Shown here piece by piece: positions 8,886 to 17,036 of a stretch of DNA of 64,000 bases. Position numbers and translations under genes: made by a program. How positions within the stretch are numbered: position 1 is the stretch's first letter; each line of letters begins with the position of its first letter. The notes under the pieces were generated by a model, which saw only the letters and a program-made list of their open reading frames with translations, was not told the DNA's origin and searched no databases. Where the stretch lies: the NCBI RefSeq assembly GCF_026965555.1, contig NZ_CP114040.1, forward strand, positions 12,979,501-13,043,500, in the 5' to 3' direction. The stretch is from Nannocystis punicea. Lineage in GTDB: Bacteria; Myxococcota_A; Polyangia; Nannocystales; Nannocystaceae.

Positions 8886-9356
8886 ATGGCCGCGCGTCGC
8901 CCCGCATCGTCCCGCGTCGTCCCGATCGTCCCGCCGACCCCGGCGCCCGCGTTGCCCGCGGTGATCCTCGGGTGGCTGACCGCCGCCGAGCCGCCGCTGG
9001 TGGACTTCCCCGGCAACGCGGCCGGGCCGGTGCCGGCGCGGCTGCTCGTCGAGCTCGACGCGCGCGCGCTCGCGGCCGCGGTCGACACGCGTCAGCCGGC
9101 GGCGCTGATGTTCGAGGCCGGCGACCCGGCGCGGCCGCTGATCGTCGGTCTGGTGCAGGCGCCCGGGGCGGCCCGCGAGGCCCGCGTCGACGGCAAGCGG
9201 GTGGTCCTCACCGGCACGGAGGAGATCGAGCTGCGCTGCGGCGAGGCCAGCATCTCGCTCAAGAAGGACGGCAAGCTGGTGATCCGCGGGGCCTACGTCG
9301 AGACCCGGGCGAAGGGCACGAATCGCATCAAGGGCGGTTCGGTGCAGATCAACTGA
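8886..9356 (+). CDS. VgrG-associated protein, DUF6484-like
   Basis: 156 residues. After a basic Pro/Val leader, residues from about 26 (VILGWL) form a short domain with RLLVELDARALAAA and PLIVGLVQ, which I associate with DUF6484 proteins found beside vgrG. The C terminus (EASISLKKDGKLVIRGAYVETRAKG) imitates the VgrG tail motif in the upstream gene, so it probably continues or caps a beta-helical spike, or acts as a tip adaptor. The stop at 9356 is two bases before the next ATG, so the two are translationally close. The family assignment is from memory. Confidence 0.65.
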   Translation: MAARRPASSRVVPIVPPTPAPALPAVILGWLTAAEPPLVDFPGNAAGPVPARLLVELDARALAAAVDTRQPAALMFEAGDPARPLIVGLVQAPGAAREARVDGKRVVLTGTEEIELRCGEASISLKKDGKLVIRGAYVETRAKGTNRIKGGSVQIN

Positions 9357-9358
9357 TC

Positions 9359-10609
9359 ATGCACGAGCTCGACGACGAGCCGTTGTGGGACGTGCTCGAG
9401 GAGCACCTCGACGAGGCCGAGTTCCTGTGGGAATCCTGGGAGCAGAGCCTGGTCGCCCCCAATTACACGCTCGAGGAGGTCGCGAGCGGGGTCGAATCGC
9501 GGTTGTACGCGCACCTCGACGGTCTGGTGATCGGCGACGCGCCGGCCGCCGAGCGATTGTTGGTACCTGCGCTCGAGTCGGATGAGCCGACGCGGGTCAG
9601 CGCGGCCGCGGCGGCGCTGCTGCTCGGCCCCGTCGATTCGGCGCTCGACACCTTGTTCACGGTGCTGCAGGACCTGCCGGAGCAGCGCCCGGCGCTGGTA
9701 CGTGCATTCGCGTGCACCGACCACGCGGGGCTGCTGCCGCGGCTGCGGGCCACGCTGAGCGACGTCGACGAGGCGCTGGTGGCGGCCGCTGCGGAGGCGC
9801 TGGTGTTCCGTCACGAGCCGCTCGGCGAGGCGCTGTCGGTGCTGCTCGCCAGCGACGACCCTGCTGCCCGCTGCCTCGGCCTGCAGGCGCTGCCCGGCGA
9901 GCCCGAGGCCGCGGGGCAGGTGCGGGCGATCCAGGCGGGGCTGGCCGACGACGATCCGGGGGTGGTCGACGCCGCGATCGCGGCCGGCCTGGTGCTCGCG
10001 CCGGCGCCGACGTGGACGCGCGTGCGGGCGCGGGCGGAGGAGCCCGGCGGCGCGTTCGCCATGCTGCTCCTGGCGCTGCGCGATCAGGCGGGCGACCGCG
10101 CGGCGCTCCTGGCGGCGCTGGCCGACGCGGCGCGGCGACCGGCCGCCATCTACGCGCTCGGCCACGTCGGCGCGCCCGACCTGGTCGACGCGTGCCTCGA
10201 GTGGCTCGAGGACGCCGAGGCGGGCCCGCTCGTCGGCGAGATGATGCAGGCGCTCACGGGCATCGATCTCGACGACGCCGGCGTGACCGCGACGGTCGAG
10301 GAGGAGGCGCTCGAGCACACGCCCGAGCACGACCTGCCCCGCCCCGATCCGCTGCCGACCATGCAGTGGTGGCTGCGCCAGCGCTCGCGCTTCGAGGACG
10401 GCCAGCGTTATCTACAGGGCGAGCCGCGCGCGCGGGCCGAGGTCGTCGAGGCGCTGACCAGCGGGCCGATGCGCCGGCGATCGGCCCTGCTGCTCGACCT
10501 GCAGCTCCGCGCCCCGCGCGGCGTGCTCCTGAGGTTGCAGACGCGCGCCCCGACCGCCCGCCAGCAGCGAGAGCTGGTCGAGCTCCGACGCCTGCTCGGG
10601 GCAGGGTGA
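9359..10609 (+). CDS. TIGR02270-like HEAT-repeat protein of type VI loci
   Basis: 416 residues from ATG 9359; a longer frame upstream is only overlap with the preceding gene. The N terminus (DVLEEHLDEAEFLWESWEQSLVAPNYTLEEV) and the following run of Ala/Leu-rich helical repeats match the TIGR02270 family, which is commonly found beside vgrG genes and is of unknown function. The repeats between about 80 and 290 look like HEAT/Armadillo helices, suggesting a protein-binding scaffold. It is tightly spaced behind the DUF6484-like gene. A role in loading or protecting a tip cargo is possible but not shown by the sequence. Confidence 0.7.
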   Translation: MHELDDEPLWDVLEEHLDEAEFLWESWEQSLVAPNYTLEEVASGVESRLYAHLDGLVIGDAPAAERLLVPALESDEPTRVSAAAAALLLGPVDSALDTLFTVLQDLPEQRPALVRAFACTDHAGLLPRLRATLSDVDEALVAAAAEALVFRHEPLGEALSVLLASDDPAARCLGLQALPGEPEAAGQVRAIQAGLADDDPGVVDAAIAAGLVLAPAPTWTRVRARAEEPGGAFAMLLLALRDQAGDRAALLAALADAARRPAAIYALGHVGAPDLVDACLEWLEDAEAGPLVGEMMQALTGIDLDDAGVTATVEEEALEHTPEHDLPRPDPLPTMQWWLRQRSRFEDGQRYLQGEPRARAEVVEALTSGPMRRRSALLLDLQLRAPRGVLLRLQTRAPTARQQRELVELRRLLGAG

Positions 10610-10635
10610 GGCGGGCGCGCTGTAGCCTCGTCTTT

Positions 10636-10855
10636 GGGGACATGTTCAAAAGGGCATGACCCCAAGAACATTTGGATCGTGGCGGCTCGCCCCTCGCCGC
10701 GCCGAGCGGCTGAATCGAGGCGGTTCTGCGTGGCGCAGGCAGGCGGTCCATTCGCGGCGCCGCTGCCCATGAGCGCCGGCGCGATCGTCGAGCCTCGAAG
10801 GCCGCGCCATCGATGTGTCCCGAAGGACATGTCCCTTTAAAAAAGTCCCGAAGGG
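10636..10855. repeat. Cluster of hairpin repeats between convergent genes
   Basis: Contains an imperfect GGGGACATG...CATGACCCC hairpin (10636-10663), the exact hairpin TGTCC-CGAA-GGACA (10816-10829), the overlapping decamer GGACATGTCC (10825-10834), and a third arm pair GTCCCGAAGGGCA after an A-run (10845-10857). There is no other feature in these 250 bases. The cluster sits exactly where two convergent genes end. Confidence 0.8.
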
Positions 10856-10859
10856 CAGC

Positions 10860-11585
10860 TCATTCGCAGGAGATGAACCACAGCAGCTCGCTGCAGAGCG
10901 TCGCGTCGAAGCTGCCGGCGAGGTCCCAGCCGTCGCCCTGGATCGAGAACGAGCCGCTCAGAATCGGCGGCGCGGCCTCGTCCAGCGGCGGCGACGTCTC
11001 GTCCAGGCCGGGCACGCTGGTGAGCTCGAGCGTGAGCATGTCGGGCCCGATGCCCAGGAGGCCGCCGTCCAGCCGCGCCCAGCCCTGCGGGTCCGTGGAC
11101 TCGAACCATTCCAGGCGGAGGTGGTCGGCTGCGGGGATCTCGGGCTCGTCGCCGGGCGCCTCGGTGTAGAACGTGATCGCCGGGCTCTCGGCGCTGTAGC
11201 AGCTGTAGCAGCCCTGCAGGCCGAACATGGCGAAGCGGAAGGTGCGCGGGCCGGCCGGCGTCATGCCGGTCAAGGGCACGGCCAGCTCCATCGGCGCCGG
11301 GCAGTAATGCAGGCCCTGGAACTCGGGCCAGTCCCACGAGCAGGGCGAGAGCGGATCGGTCGTGCTGGTCGTGCTGCTCGAGGTCGCGTCCGTGGTGCTC
11401 GAGGCGGGCTCGGTCGAGGCCTGGGTCGTGGTGCTCGAGGTCGGCGTCTCGGTCGTGGTCGTCGGGTCGCCCGTGGTCTGGGTCGTCGTGGTCGTGGACC
11501 CGCCCTCGCTGGTGCCGTCGCCCGGGTCCTTGGGGCTGCAGGCGGCGACGACGGCGAGGGTGCAGGCGGCGAGGCGGGCGCGCAT
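10860..11585 (-). CDS. Lipoprotein with Thr-rich linker, function unknown
   Basis: 241 residues from ATG 11585; a start at 11627 would add 14 residues ahead of the signal peptide. The signal sequence ends in a lipobox AVVAAC (Cys 15). About 55 residues of almost only Thr, Ser, Asp and Gly follow, a linker style seen in other lipoproteins of this window. The C-terminal domain of about 165 residues has several cysteines (LQGCYSCYS, CSWDWPEFQGLHYC) suggesting disulphides outside the cytoplasm. I recognise no family. Confidence 0.75.
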   Translation of the reverse strand: MRARLAACTLAVVAACSPKDPGDGTSEGGSTTTTTQTTGDPTTTTETPTSSTTTQASTEPASSTTDATSSSTTSTTDPLSPCSWDWPEFQGLHYCPAPMELAVPLTGMTPAGPRTFRFAMFGLQGCYSCYSAESPAITFYTEAPGDEPEIPAADHLRLEWFESTDPQGWARLDGGLLGIGPDMLTLELTSVPGLDETSPPLDEAAPPILSGSFSIQGDGWDLAGSFDATLCSELLWFISCE

Positions 11586-11631
11586 CGAGACGACCTCCGG
11601 GGTGCAGGAGAGGCGGGGAGCAGACATGCGA

Positions 11632-11661
11632 ATGGCCCTTCGGACAGGTCCGAAGGGCCAT
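11632..11661 (-). terminator. Perfect 14-bp inverted repeat between two minus-strand genes
   Basis: ATGGCCCTTCGGAC (11632-11645) and its exact reverse complement (11648-11661) are separated by only AG. It lies between the stop of the PDZ/thioredoxin-like lipoprotein gene and the start of the Thr-linker lipoprotein gene. It has GGAC-AG-GTCC at its heart, so it belongs to the hairpin family with longer arms. No T-run follows, so termination is inferred from position only. Confidence 0.5.
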
Positions 11662-11683
11662 GGCTGAAGGAGCAGCTAGCGGC

Positions 11684-12712
11684 TCAGAGGTCCTTCTTGG
11701 CGAACTCGATCGCCTGGATGATCGTCCACTGGTCGTCCTTGCCCTTGCCGGCCAGCTCGTCGCCGGGCGGCGGGGCCTGGACGCCCTCGGAGTGCCAGCG
11801 GACGATGCCGTCCTCGTCGAGCAGGACGATCGCGGGCGACTGGCGCAGGTACTGCTGGTAGGTGGTCGCGCCCTCGAGGCCGAGCTCGCGCGCGGCCTGG
11901 TACTCGGTCGCGTTGGGGAAGCGGTAGGTCGGCAGCGGGCCCTTGTCGGGCAGGCCGCTGACTTTCTCCCAGTCGCGCAGGCCCGAGTCGTTCATCGGTG
12001 CCACGCGCGGCAGCGGGCGGCCGGTCTCCTGGCTGACCGTACCGGTGTAGTTACTCGGGAAGGTCACGTGGGTGAACATGATGTCCACGCCGGAGTTCTG
12101 CAGGTCGTCGCGGGCCATCTGCAGCACGCGCAGCATGTTGGCGGCCTGGGCCTGCTCGTCGCGGGTGGCCCAGTCCCAGAACAGGACCAGGCGCTTCTTG
12201 CCGGCCATCTGCCGGCCGTCGGTGGAGCCGCCGTCCATGTTCATCAGCATGATCATGAGGCTGGCGTGGCCGAACAGGCTGCGGCGGGCCCACTGGGGCG
12301 CCTTGTCGAGGTCGGCGGCGCCGACCGACCAGAACGGCGGGGCCTCCTTGATCGGCTGCAGCTTGTCGCTCGGGGTGGCGACGATCTCGACCTCGACGTC
12401 CTGGCCGCTGGGCTTCTTGACCTTGAGCTTGACGGGCTGGCCGGTAGCGATCTGGCTGACGCGCAGGTCCTTGGCCGAGGTCACCGGCTGGCCGTTCAGC
12501 TCGAGCACGAGGTCGCCGCGCCCGAGCTGGTCGCAGCCCTTCTCGCAGCCGTTGACGTAGGTGATGAACACGCCGCCCGGCTTGAGCTGCTCGCTCGTGA
12601 CCGAGACGGACGGAGCCGAGGACCCGCCGCCGTCGCACGCGGCGATGGCCGACAGTGCCAGCGTGGAGGCGAAGCCGAGGGGGACGAGACGGGGAACCAG
12701 ACCGCGGAGCAT
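11684..12712 (-). CDS. Lipoprotein with PDZ and thioredoxin-like domains
   Basis: 342 residues. The signal peptide ends in SAIAAC (lipobox, Cys 26). Residues about 40-115 resemble a PDZ domain (GDLVLELNGQPVTSAKDLR, then LKVKKPSGQDVEVEIVATPSD). From about 150, KKRLVLFWDWATRDEQAQAANM and later SPAIVLLDEDGIVRWHSEG are typical of a redoxin/TlpA-type thioredoxin fold, but no CxxC is seen, so it is probably not a classical disulphide oxidoreductase. It likely faces the periplasm. The gene lies upstream of another lipoprotein gene in the same direction with an inverted repeat between them. Confidence 0.7.
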   Translation of the reverse strand: MLRGLVPRLVPLGFASTLALSAIAACDGGGSSAPSVSVTSEQLKPGGVFITYVNGCEKGCDQLGRGDLVLELNGQPVTSAKDLRVSQIATGQPVKLKVKKPSGQDVEVEIVATPSDKLQPIKEAPPFWSVGAADLDKAPQWARRSLFGHASLMIMLMNMDGGSTDGRQMAGKKRLVLFWDWATRDEQAQAANMLRVLQMARDDLQNSGVDIMFTHVTFPSNYTGTVSQETGRPLPRVAPMNDSGLRDWEKVSGLPDKGPLPTYRFPNATEYQAARELGLEGATTYQQYLRQSPAIVLLDEDGIVRWHSEGVQAPPPGDELAGKGKDDQWTIIQAIEFAKKDL

Positions 12713-12915
12713 CGCCGCGGACTTTAGAGCGGGGTCCCGCGAGCGTCAAATCCAGGCGACGTGCGTAAAGAGCGCAGTCTGAAACTCGCGGGCCGGCGAG
12801 GCCCTGCGGGGCACCTTGGCATCATGGCCCGCGGGCTCGATCGGCGTCACCGCCCCTTCGCACCGACGGAATTCACGGCCGCGGGACCTCGGCGTGTCGC
12901 CTGATGAAATCGCGT

Positions 12916-14220
12916 TCACAGGCCCAGGCGGAAGCGGACGCTGACGGAGAACGACCAGAAGTGCGGCAGGCCCTTGCGGAGGTTGGTGCCGGCGTCGAGG
13001 GCCGCGCCCTCGATGATCGTCAGCGGCGCCACGCCGGACAGCTCGGGGTGGCTCACGCCGGTGATGACGTAGAACGCGTAGTGATAGGCGAACTCGCCGG
13101 TGATGGCGATGTTGGGGTGGACGAAGGCGCCGCCGCCGACGCGGAACGGGGCGACGAAGCCGTGGAAGTCCATGCGGGTGGGGCCGCCGGCGGTTTCGTA
13201 GCGGTTGCGCCACAGCTGGTAGTGGATGCCGGTGCCGATGTACGCGAGGCCGCGGCCCTTGCGGAGGAAGTGGATCCGCAGGGCCGGGCCGGCGCTGACG
13301 GCACGGGCCTTGGCGCTGTTGACGATCAGCTGGTTGAAGTCGACGTCGACCTCGGTGCCGAGCCGCTCCGACAGCGCTTGCTCGAGGCGCGCCGGGTCGA
13401 TGCCGTAGAGCGTCACTGCGTTCTTGCCCTCGAGGTCGCCCGGCCGCAGCGTGCCCCACTGGGCCTCGATGCCGAGGTCGATCAGGCCGAGCAGGTTGCC
13501 GCCGACGAAGCCGCCGAGCAGCGCGCCGGGCCGCTCGTGGTGGCCGCCGCTGCTGGCGCAGTACTGCCGCGTGCAGCCCAAAGTGCCGAACCGCGGCTCG
13601 AGGATCAGGCCGGCGTGGCGCCACTTCTTCGGCTGCTTGCGCCGCGCCCGGGCCGCCTCCTCTTCGATCTCCTCCTGCGACTTCGGCTCGGCCGGCTTGT
13701 CCGCCTTCTTGCCGTCCGAACCGGTCGGGTCGGCGCCCTCGATCATCGGCGCTCGCGTGTCCTGCGGCGGGCCCTCCGGTTGCAGCGGGTCGGCACCGGC
13801 GGGCGGGCTGCCCGAAGAGACAGGTGGGGGCGTCGGCACCGGGCTCGACGTCGGCGGCGGTGAGGCCGGCGCGGCGGGCGGCGGTACCGACTCGGCCGGC
13901 GGCTCGGGCGCGGCCACCGGCGGCGCGGGCGGGGTGGGCGCAGGGGCAGGGCGCACCGTCGGGCGCATCACCGGCGGGCCGGGAGCGGGCTTGACGGGCG
14001 TGGGCGCGGCGGTCGTCGGCGGGCTCGACGGGCCGGGGCTCGGGGGCGGAGTGTTGGGCGAGCCGAAGTCGGGCAGCGTCGGCGGCGGGCCCACGTCGGG
14101 CAGCTTGGGCGGCGGCCCGACGGGGGCCGCGGTCGCCATGGCCGGCGCGAAGGCCCAGGCGAGCGCCAGCGCGCCGATACGGACGGTAGACAACGCGGCG
14201 CGACGAACACGAAGCATCAC
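12916..14220 (-). CDS. Exported protein with Pro-rich region and beta-barrel-like C terminus
   Basis: 434 residues; ATG 14217 would give one residue less. A signal peptide (ALALAWAFAPAMATA) is followed by about 140 Pro/Ala-rich residues, a short charged segment (EEIEEEAARARRKQPKKW), and a C-terminal domain from about 205 with alternating amphipathic strands (ILEPRFGTLGC, ALLGGFVGGNLLGLIDLGIEAQWG, FWSFSVSVRFRLGL). The last strand resembles an outer-membrane barrel terminus. It probably sits in the outer membrane with a periplasm-spanning Pro-rich arm. Family unknown. Confidence 0.65.
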   Translation of the reverse strand: MMLRVRRAALSTVRIGALALAWAFAPAMATAAPVGPPPKLPDVGPPPTLPDFGSPNTPPPSPGPSSPPTTAAPTPVKPAPGPPVMRPTVRPAPAPTPPAPPVAAPEPPAESVPPPAAPASPPPTSSPVPTPPPVSSGSPPAGADPLQPEGPPQDTRAPMIEGADPTGSDGKKADKPAEPKSQEEIEEEAARARRKQPKKWRHAGLILEPRFGTLGCTRQYCASSGGHHERPGALLGGFVGGNLLGLIDLGIEAQWGTLRPGDLEGKNAVTLYGIDPARLEQALSERLGTEVDVDFNQLIVNSAKARAVSAGPALRIHFLRKGRGLAYIGTGIHYQLWRNRYETAGGPTRMDFHGFVAPFRVGGGAFVHPNIAITGEFAYHYAFYVITGVSHPELSGVAPLTIIEGAALDAGTNLRKGLPHFWSFSVSVRFRLGL

Positions 14221-14517
14221 GGACCAGAGTACGATGCGTGACGGGCCCGGTGATTACAAGCCGAGTCCGACGCACGTAGGTGTGCGCAGGCGTCGTTCGC
14301 GAGGGTCGACGATTCGTGACGGATCCGGACTCGCGCGCCCCCGAGTTCCTGGCCCGAAGGACAGCTTCGAGTCGCGCCCCTGCGGCAAGCTGCCTTGTTT
14401 TGCCGCGGTGATTGCGCGATAACGCGCAGGGCAGCGCGTATTGGCGACGGATTCGATCCAGGTCGCCGCCCTCGGTTATGCTTGCGCCGGTCCCGTCGCT
14501 CCCGCCGCTCCCGTCTT
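14221..14517. other. Divergent intergenic region
   Basis: About 300 bases between a minus-strand barrel protein and a plus-strand kinase, so it must hold both promoters. A degenerate repeat (GGCCCGAAGGACAG, 14349-14362) is present. I cannot place promoters with confidence. Confidence 0.4.
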
Positions 14518-16314
14518 ATGGACCCGACGCCCCACTCGCACGAGCCGGCCCCCGGTGAATCCTCGGGAGTCATCAAGATCCCCAGCCTCGCGCAGGAGGC
14601 GGACCCGGCGTCGCGCAGCGGCACCGGCTACGCCAAGGTCGTCGAGCCCGAGGACCCCGACGACCTGGTCGAGCGCGTGCTCGGCAACTACCGCCTGGTG
14701 CGGCCGCTCGGCGGGCGCGGCCTGTCGACGGTGTACGAGGCCCGGGCGGCGGCGGGCGGCGACCGGCGGTTCGCGGTCAAGATCTTGCGCAACGCGAACT
14801 TCAACCGCGGGGCGCTCGATGTCGTGCAGCGGCGCTTCGTCCAGGAGGCGCGCGTGGCCTCGCGCCTGCACCACCCGCACATCGGCGACGTGGTCGACTT
14901 CGGCATCGAGGGCGGGCTGGCCTACATCGTGATGGAGTACCTCGAGGGCGAGAGCCTGCGCGAGACCTTGAGCCGCCACGGGCCGCTGCCGTGGACGCGC
15001 GTCCTGCCGATGTTCCTGCACATCTGCGACGCGCTCGAGGCGGCCCACGCGCAAGGAGTGATCCACCGCGACCTCAAGCCGAGCAACGTCTACCGGGTGC
15101 GTCACGCCACCAGCGACGACTACGTCAAGGTGGTCGACTTCGGCCTGGCGCGGATCGTCGACGAAGATCTGCCCGAGGGTCTGCTGGCCGGCGGCGTGCT
15201 GCTGTCGACCCCGGAGTACATGGCGCCGGAGCTGATCCGCGGGGCCAAGCCGGACCCGCGCGTCGACATCTACGCCGTCGGCGTCCTCCTCTACGAGCTG
15301 CTCACCGGCTCGTGTCCGTTCAAGAGCGGCAAGCAGACGACGGTGCTGGCGATGCAGCTGCTCGACACGCCGATCCCGCCGCGGCGCGTCGCGCCCGACG
15401 CCAACATCCCCGGCGTGGTCGAGCGGGTGATCCTCAAGGCCCTGAGCAAGGCCCCCGAGGAGCGCTATCAAAACATCATGGAACTGCGCCTCGCCCTGCT
15501 CGACGACACCCGCATCGGCCGCGCCGAAGCCTCCGCCATCCGCACCAAGGCGCTGTCCGGCCCGTCCCGCAGCGCCTCCAGTGCCTCCGCGCCGGTCAAA
15601 GAGAGCAGCGTCGGCGTCACCATCGTCCTGGCGCTGATCGCCGCGGGCCTCATCGCCTGGGTGTTCGCCGGCACCCCGGGCCTCGAATACCTCACCGGCG
15701 CGCCCCCGCCGGGCCCGCCGCCGGTCGCAGCGCCTGCCGCGGCCGCGCTCCCGCCCGACGCCCAGCCGCCGGCCGCCACCGACCCACGCGTGCTCGAGAC
15801 CACGCCGCCGGTGCCGACGCAGGACCCGCCGATCGAGGCCGCAGACCCCGAAGACCCGCCGCCGCCGCCCGAGCCGGAGCCGACGGTGGCGCTGCCGTCC
15901 ATGCCGCCCGACCCGCTGCCGCCCAACGACCCCGAGCCGACGGCGATCAAGGCTGCCCGAACGACCAGGTCCTCTGAGACAGGTCCCAAGGAGCAGGTCA
16001 ATTACGACATCGTCGAAGACCCCGACGAGGCGACCGCCGTCAGCGAGGCGCAGATCGACGAGCTGCTCAAGCCCTACCGCACGGGCGCGGCCCAGTGCGG
16101 CCGCCAGAACGGGGTCGCCGTCGACGCCACGGTGACCTTCAAGTTCATGCTGACGAAGGACGGCCGCCTCGCCCAGATCAAGCCGGTCGGCCGCGCCGCC
16201 ACCGACCCCGCGGCGGTCTGCATGATCGCGCTGTTCCGCGACGCCAGGCTGCCCGTGCCCGCCGGCAGCAGCTTCAAACACGCGTTCTTCGACTACAGCT
16301 TCCGCGTTTATTGA
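14518..16314 (+). CDS. Transmembrane Ser/Thr protein kinase with AgmX/PglI-type C-terminal domain
   Basis: 598 residues from ATG 14518. The N-terminal kinase domain (about 57-330) is complete: glycine loop in RPLGGRGLSTVYEA, K88 in AVKIL, catalytic D185 in HRDLKPSN, DFG Asp D207, and APE in EYMAPE. A membrane segment follows at about 365-386 and then a long Pro-rich stalk. The last 95 residues (QIDELLKPYRTGAAQCGRQNG, then VTFKFMLTKDGRLAQIKPVG) resemble the AgmX/PglI C-terminal domain common in myxobacteria, related to TonB-like C termini. It probably senses the periplasm and phosphorylates cytoplasmic targets. The linker encodes a degenerate repeat (SSETGPKE, 15968-15991). Confidence 0.92.
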   Translation: MDPTPHSHEPAPGESSGVIKIPSLAQEADPASRSGTGYAKVVEPEDPDDLVERVLGNYRLVRPLGGRGLSTVYEARAAAGGDRRFAVKILRNANFNRGALDVVQRRFVQEARVASRLHHPHIGDVVDFGIEGGLAYIVMEYLEGESLRETLSRHGPLPWTRVLPMFLHICDALEAAHAQGVIHRDLKPSNVYRVRHATSDDYVKVVDFGLARIVDEDLPEGLLAGGVLLSTPEYMAPELIRGAKPDPRVDIYAVGVLLYELLTGSCPFKSGKQTTVLAMQLLDTPIPPRRVAPDANIPGVVERVILKALSKAPEERYQNIMELRLALLDDTRIGRAEASAIRTKALSGPSRSASSASAPVKESSVGVTIVLALIAAGLIAWVFAGTPGLEYLTGAPPPGPPPVAAPAAAALPPDAQPPAATDPRVLETTPPVPTQDPPIEAADPEDPPPPPEPEPTVALPSMPPDPLPPNDPEPTAIKAARTTRSSETGPKEQVNYDIVEDPDEATAVSEAQIDELLKPYRTGAAQCGRQNGVAVDATVTFKFMLTKDGRLAQIKPVGRAATDPAAVCMIALFRDARLPVPAGSSFKHAFFDYSFRVY

Positions 16315-16322
16315 TGTCCCTG

Positions 16323-16348
16323 GGAGCATGTCCTGTGGGACATGCTCC
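16323..16348 (+). terminator. Perfect 11-bp hairpin just after the kinase stop
   Basis: GGAGCATGTCC (16323-16333), loop TGTG, GGACATGCTCC (16338-16348). It begins nine bases after the kinase stop codon and contains the exact core TGTCC-N4-GGACA. There is no T-run. Position suggests an intrinsic terminator or mRNA 3'-end protector made from the repeat family. Confidence 0.6.
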
Positions 16349-17036
16349 TGAAGGTACGTTGAAACGATCGGCCTCGCTCATCGCGGATGAACGCGAGGCC
16401 GGGGCCGCCGGGGGATCTCCGGGCCGTACGACTCGATCGCGGGCGTCGCCACACCCGCGAGGTCTCCCCCTGGACCGCTCGCGGAGCGCGTCTCGACCTG
16501 CCGTCGACGCGCCTCTTCCATCGCTCGCTAGCCCGCGCCACGCGGCCGCCGGGCGCAGCGTCAAGGCGCACACGGATCCGCGTCGCAGGTCAGTGTAGAT
16601 GGCTTTGGGGACATGTGATTGCGAGAGGACCTGCAGACGGAGGTCAGGTCGCGGTCGTCGCCGGTACATGTCTCGAGAGTCATGTGTCGCCTGCTCGGGC
16701 GGCGTCGTGGCGCCGCGAGGGAGCCCTTCATCGCCTCGCGCCGGTGGGTGCACCGCTCGGTCCTTCGGTTCACCGCCCCCTGCCCGCGTCAGAATTGCGC
16801 GGATCGAGGTGGTCGCCGCAGGGCGCGGGCCCCAGAGATTCATGCATCTGTCCCATGGGACATCTACAAGCATTGATCCGCGGCCGCGAGCTTCTCCGGC
16901 CGGTCACACGACGCGAGTGGCGTGTCTTCGCGGTCACATTTCGCCTCTGCATCCGGGGGGCCGCTCGGGCGCGCGCTGAAGGTCACGTCGAGTTCGCGCC
17001 GATGTGATGCGGGGTGCCCATAAAGTCGGGCCCGCG
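16349..17036. other. Gene-free region with scattered hairpin repeats
   Basis: About 690 bases without a convincing gene. It contains a half-repeat (GGGGACATGT, 16606-16615), a related piece near 16668, and an exact hairpin TGTCC-CATG-GGACA at 16849-16862, which is one 14-base palindrome. The promoter of the following phosphatase gene must lie at the right end. Confidence 0.5.

Noticed and set aside
16349..17036. Small genes in several open frames
   Set aside because: Frames are short, Arg-rich and overlapping on both strands, with no ribosome site or recognisable motif.
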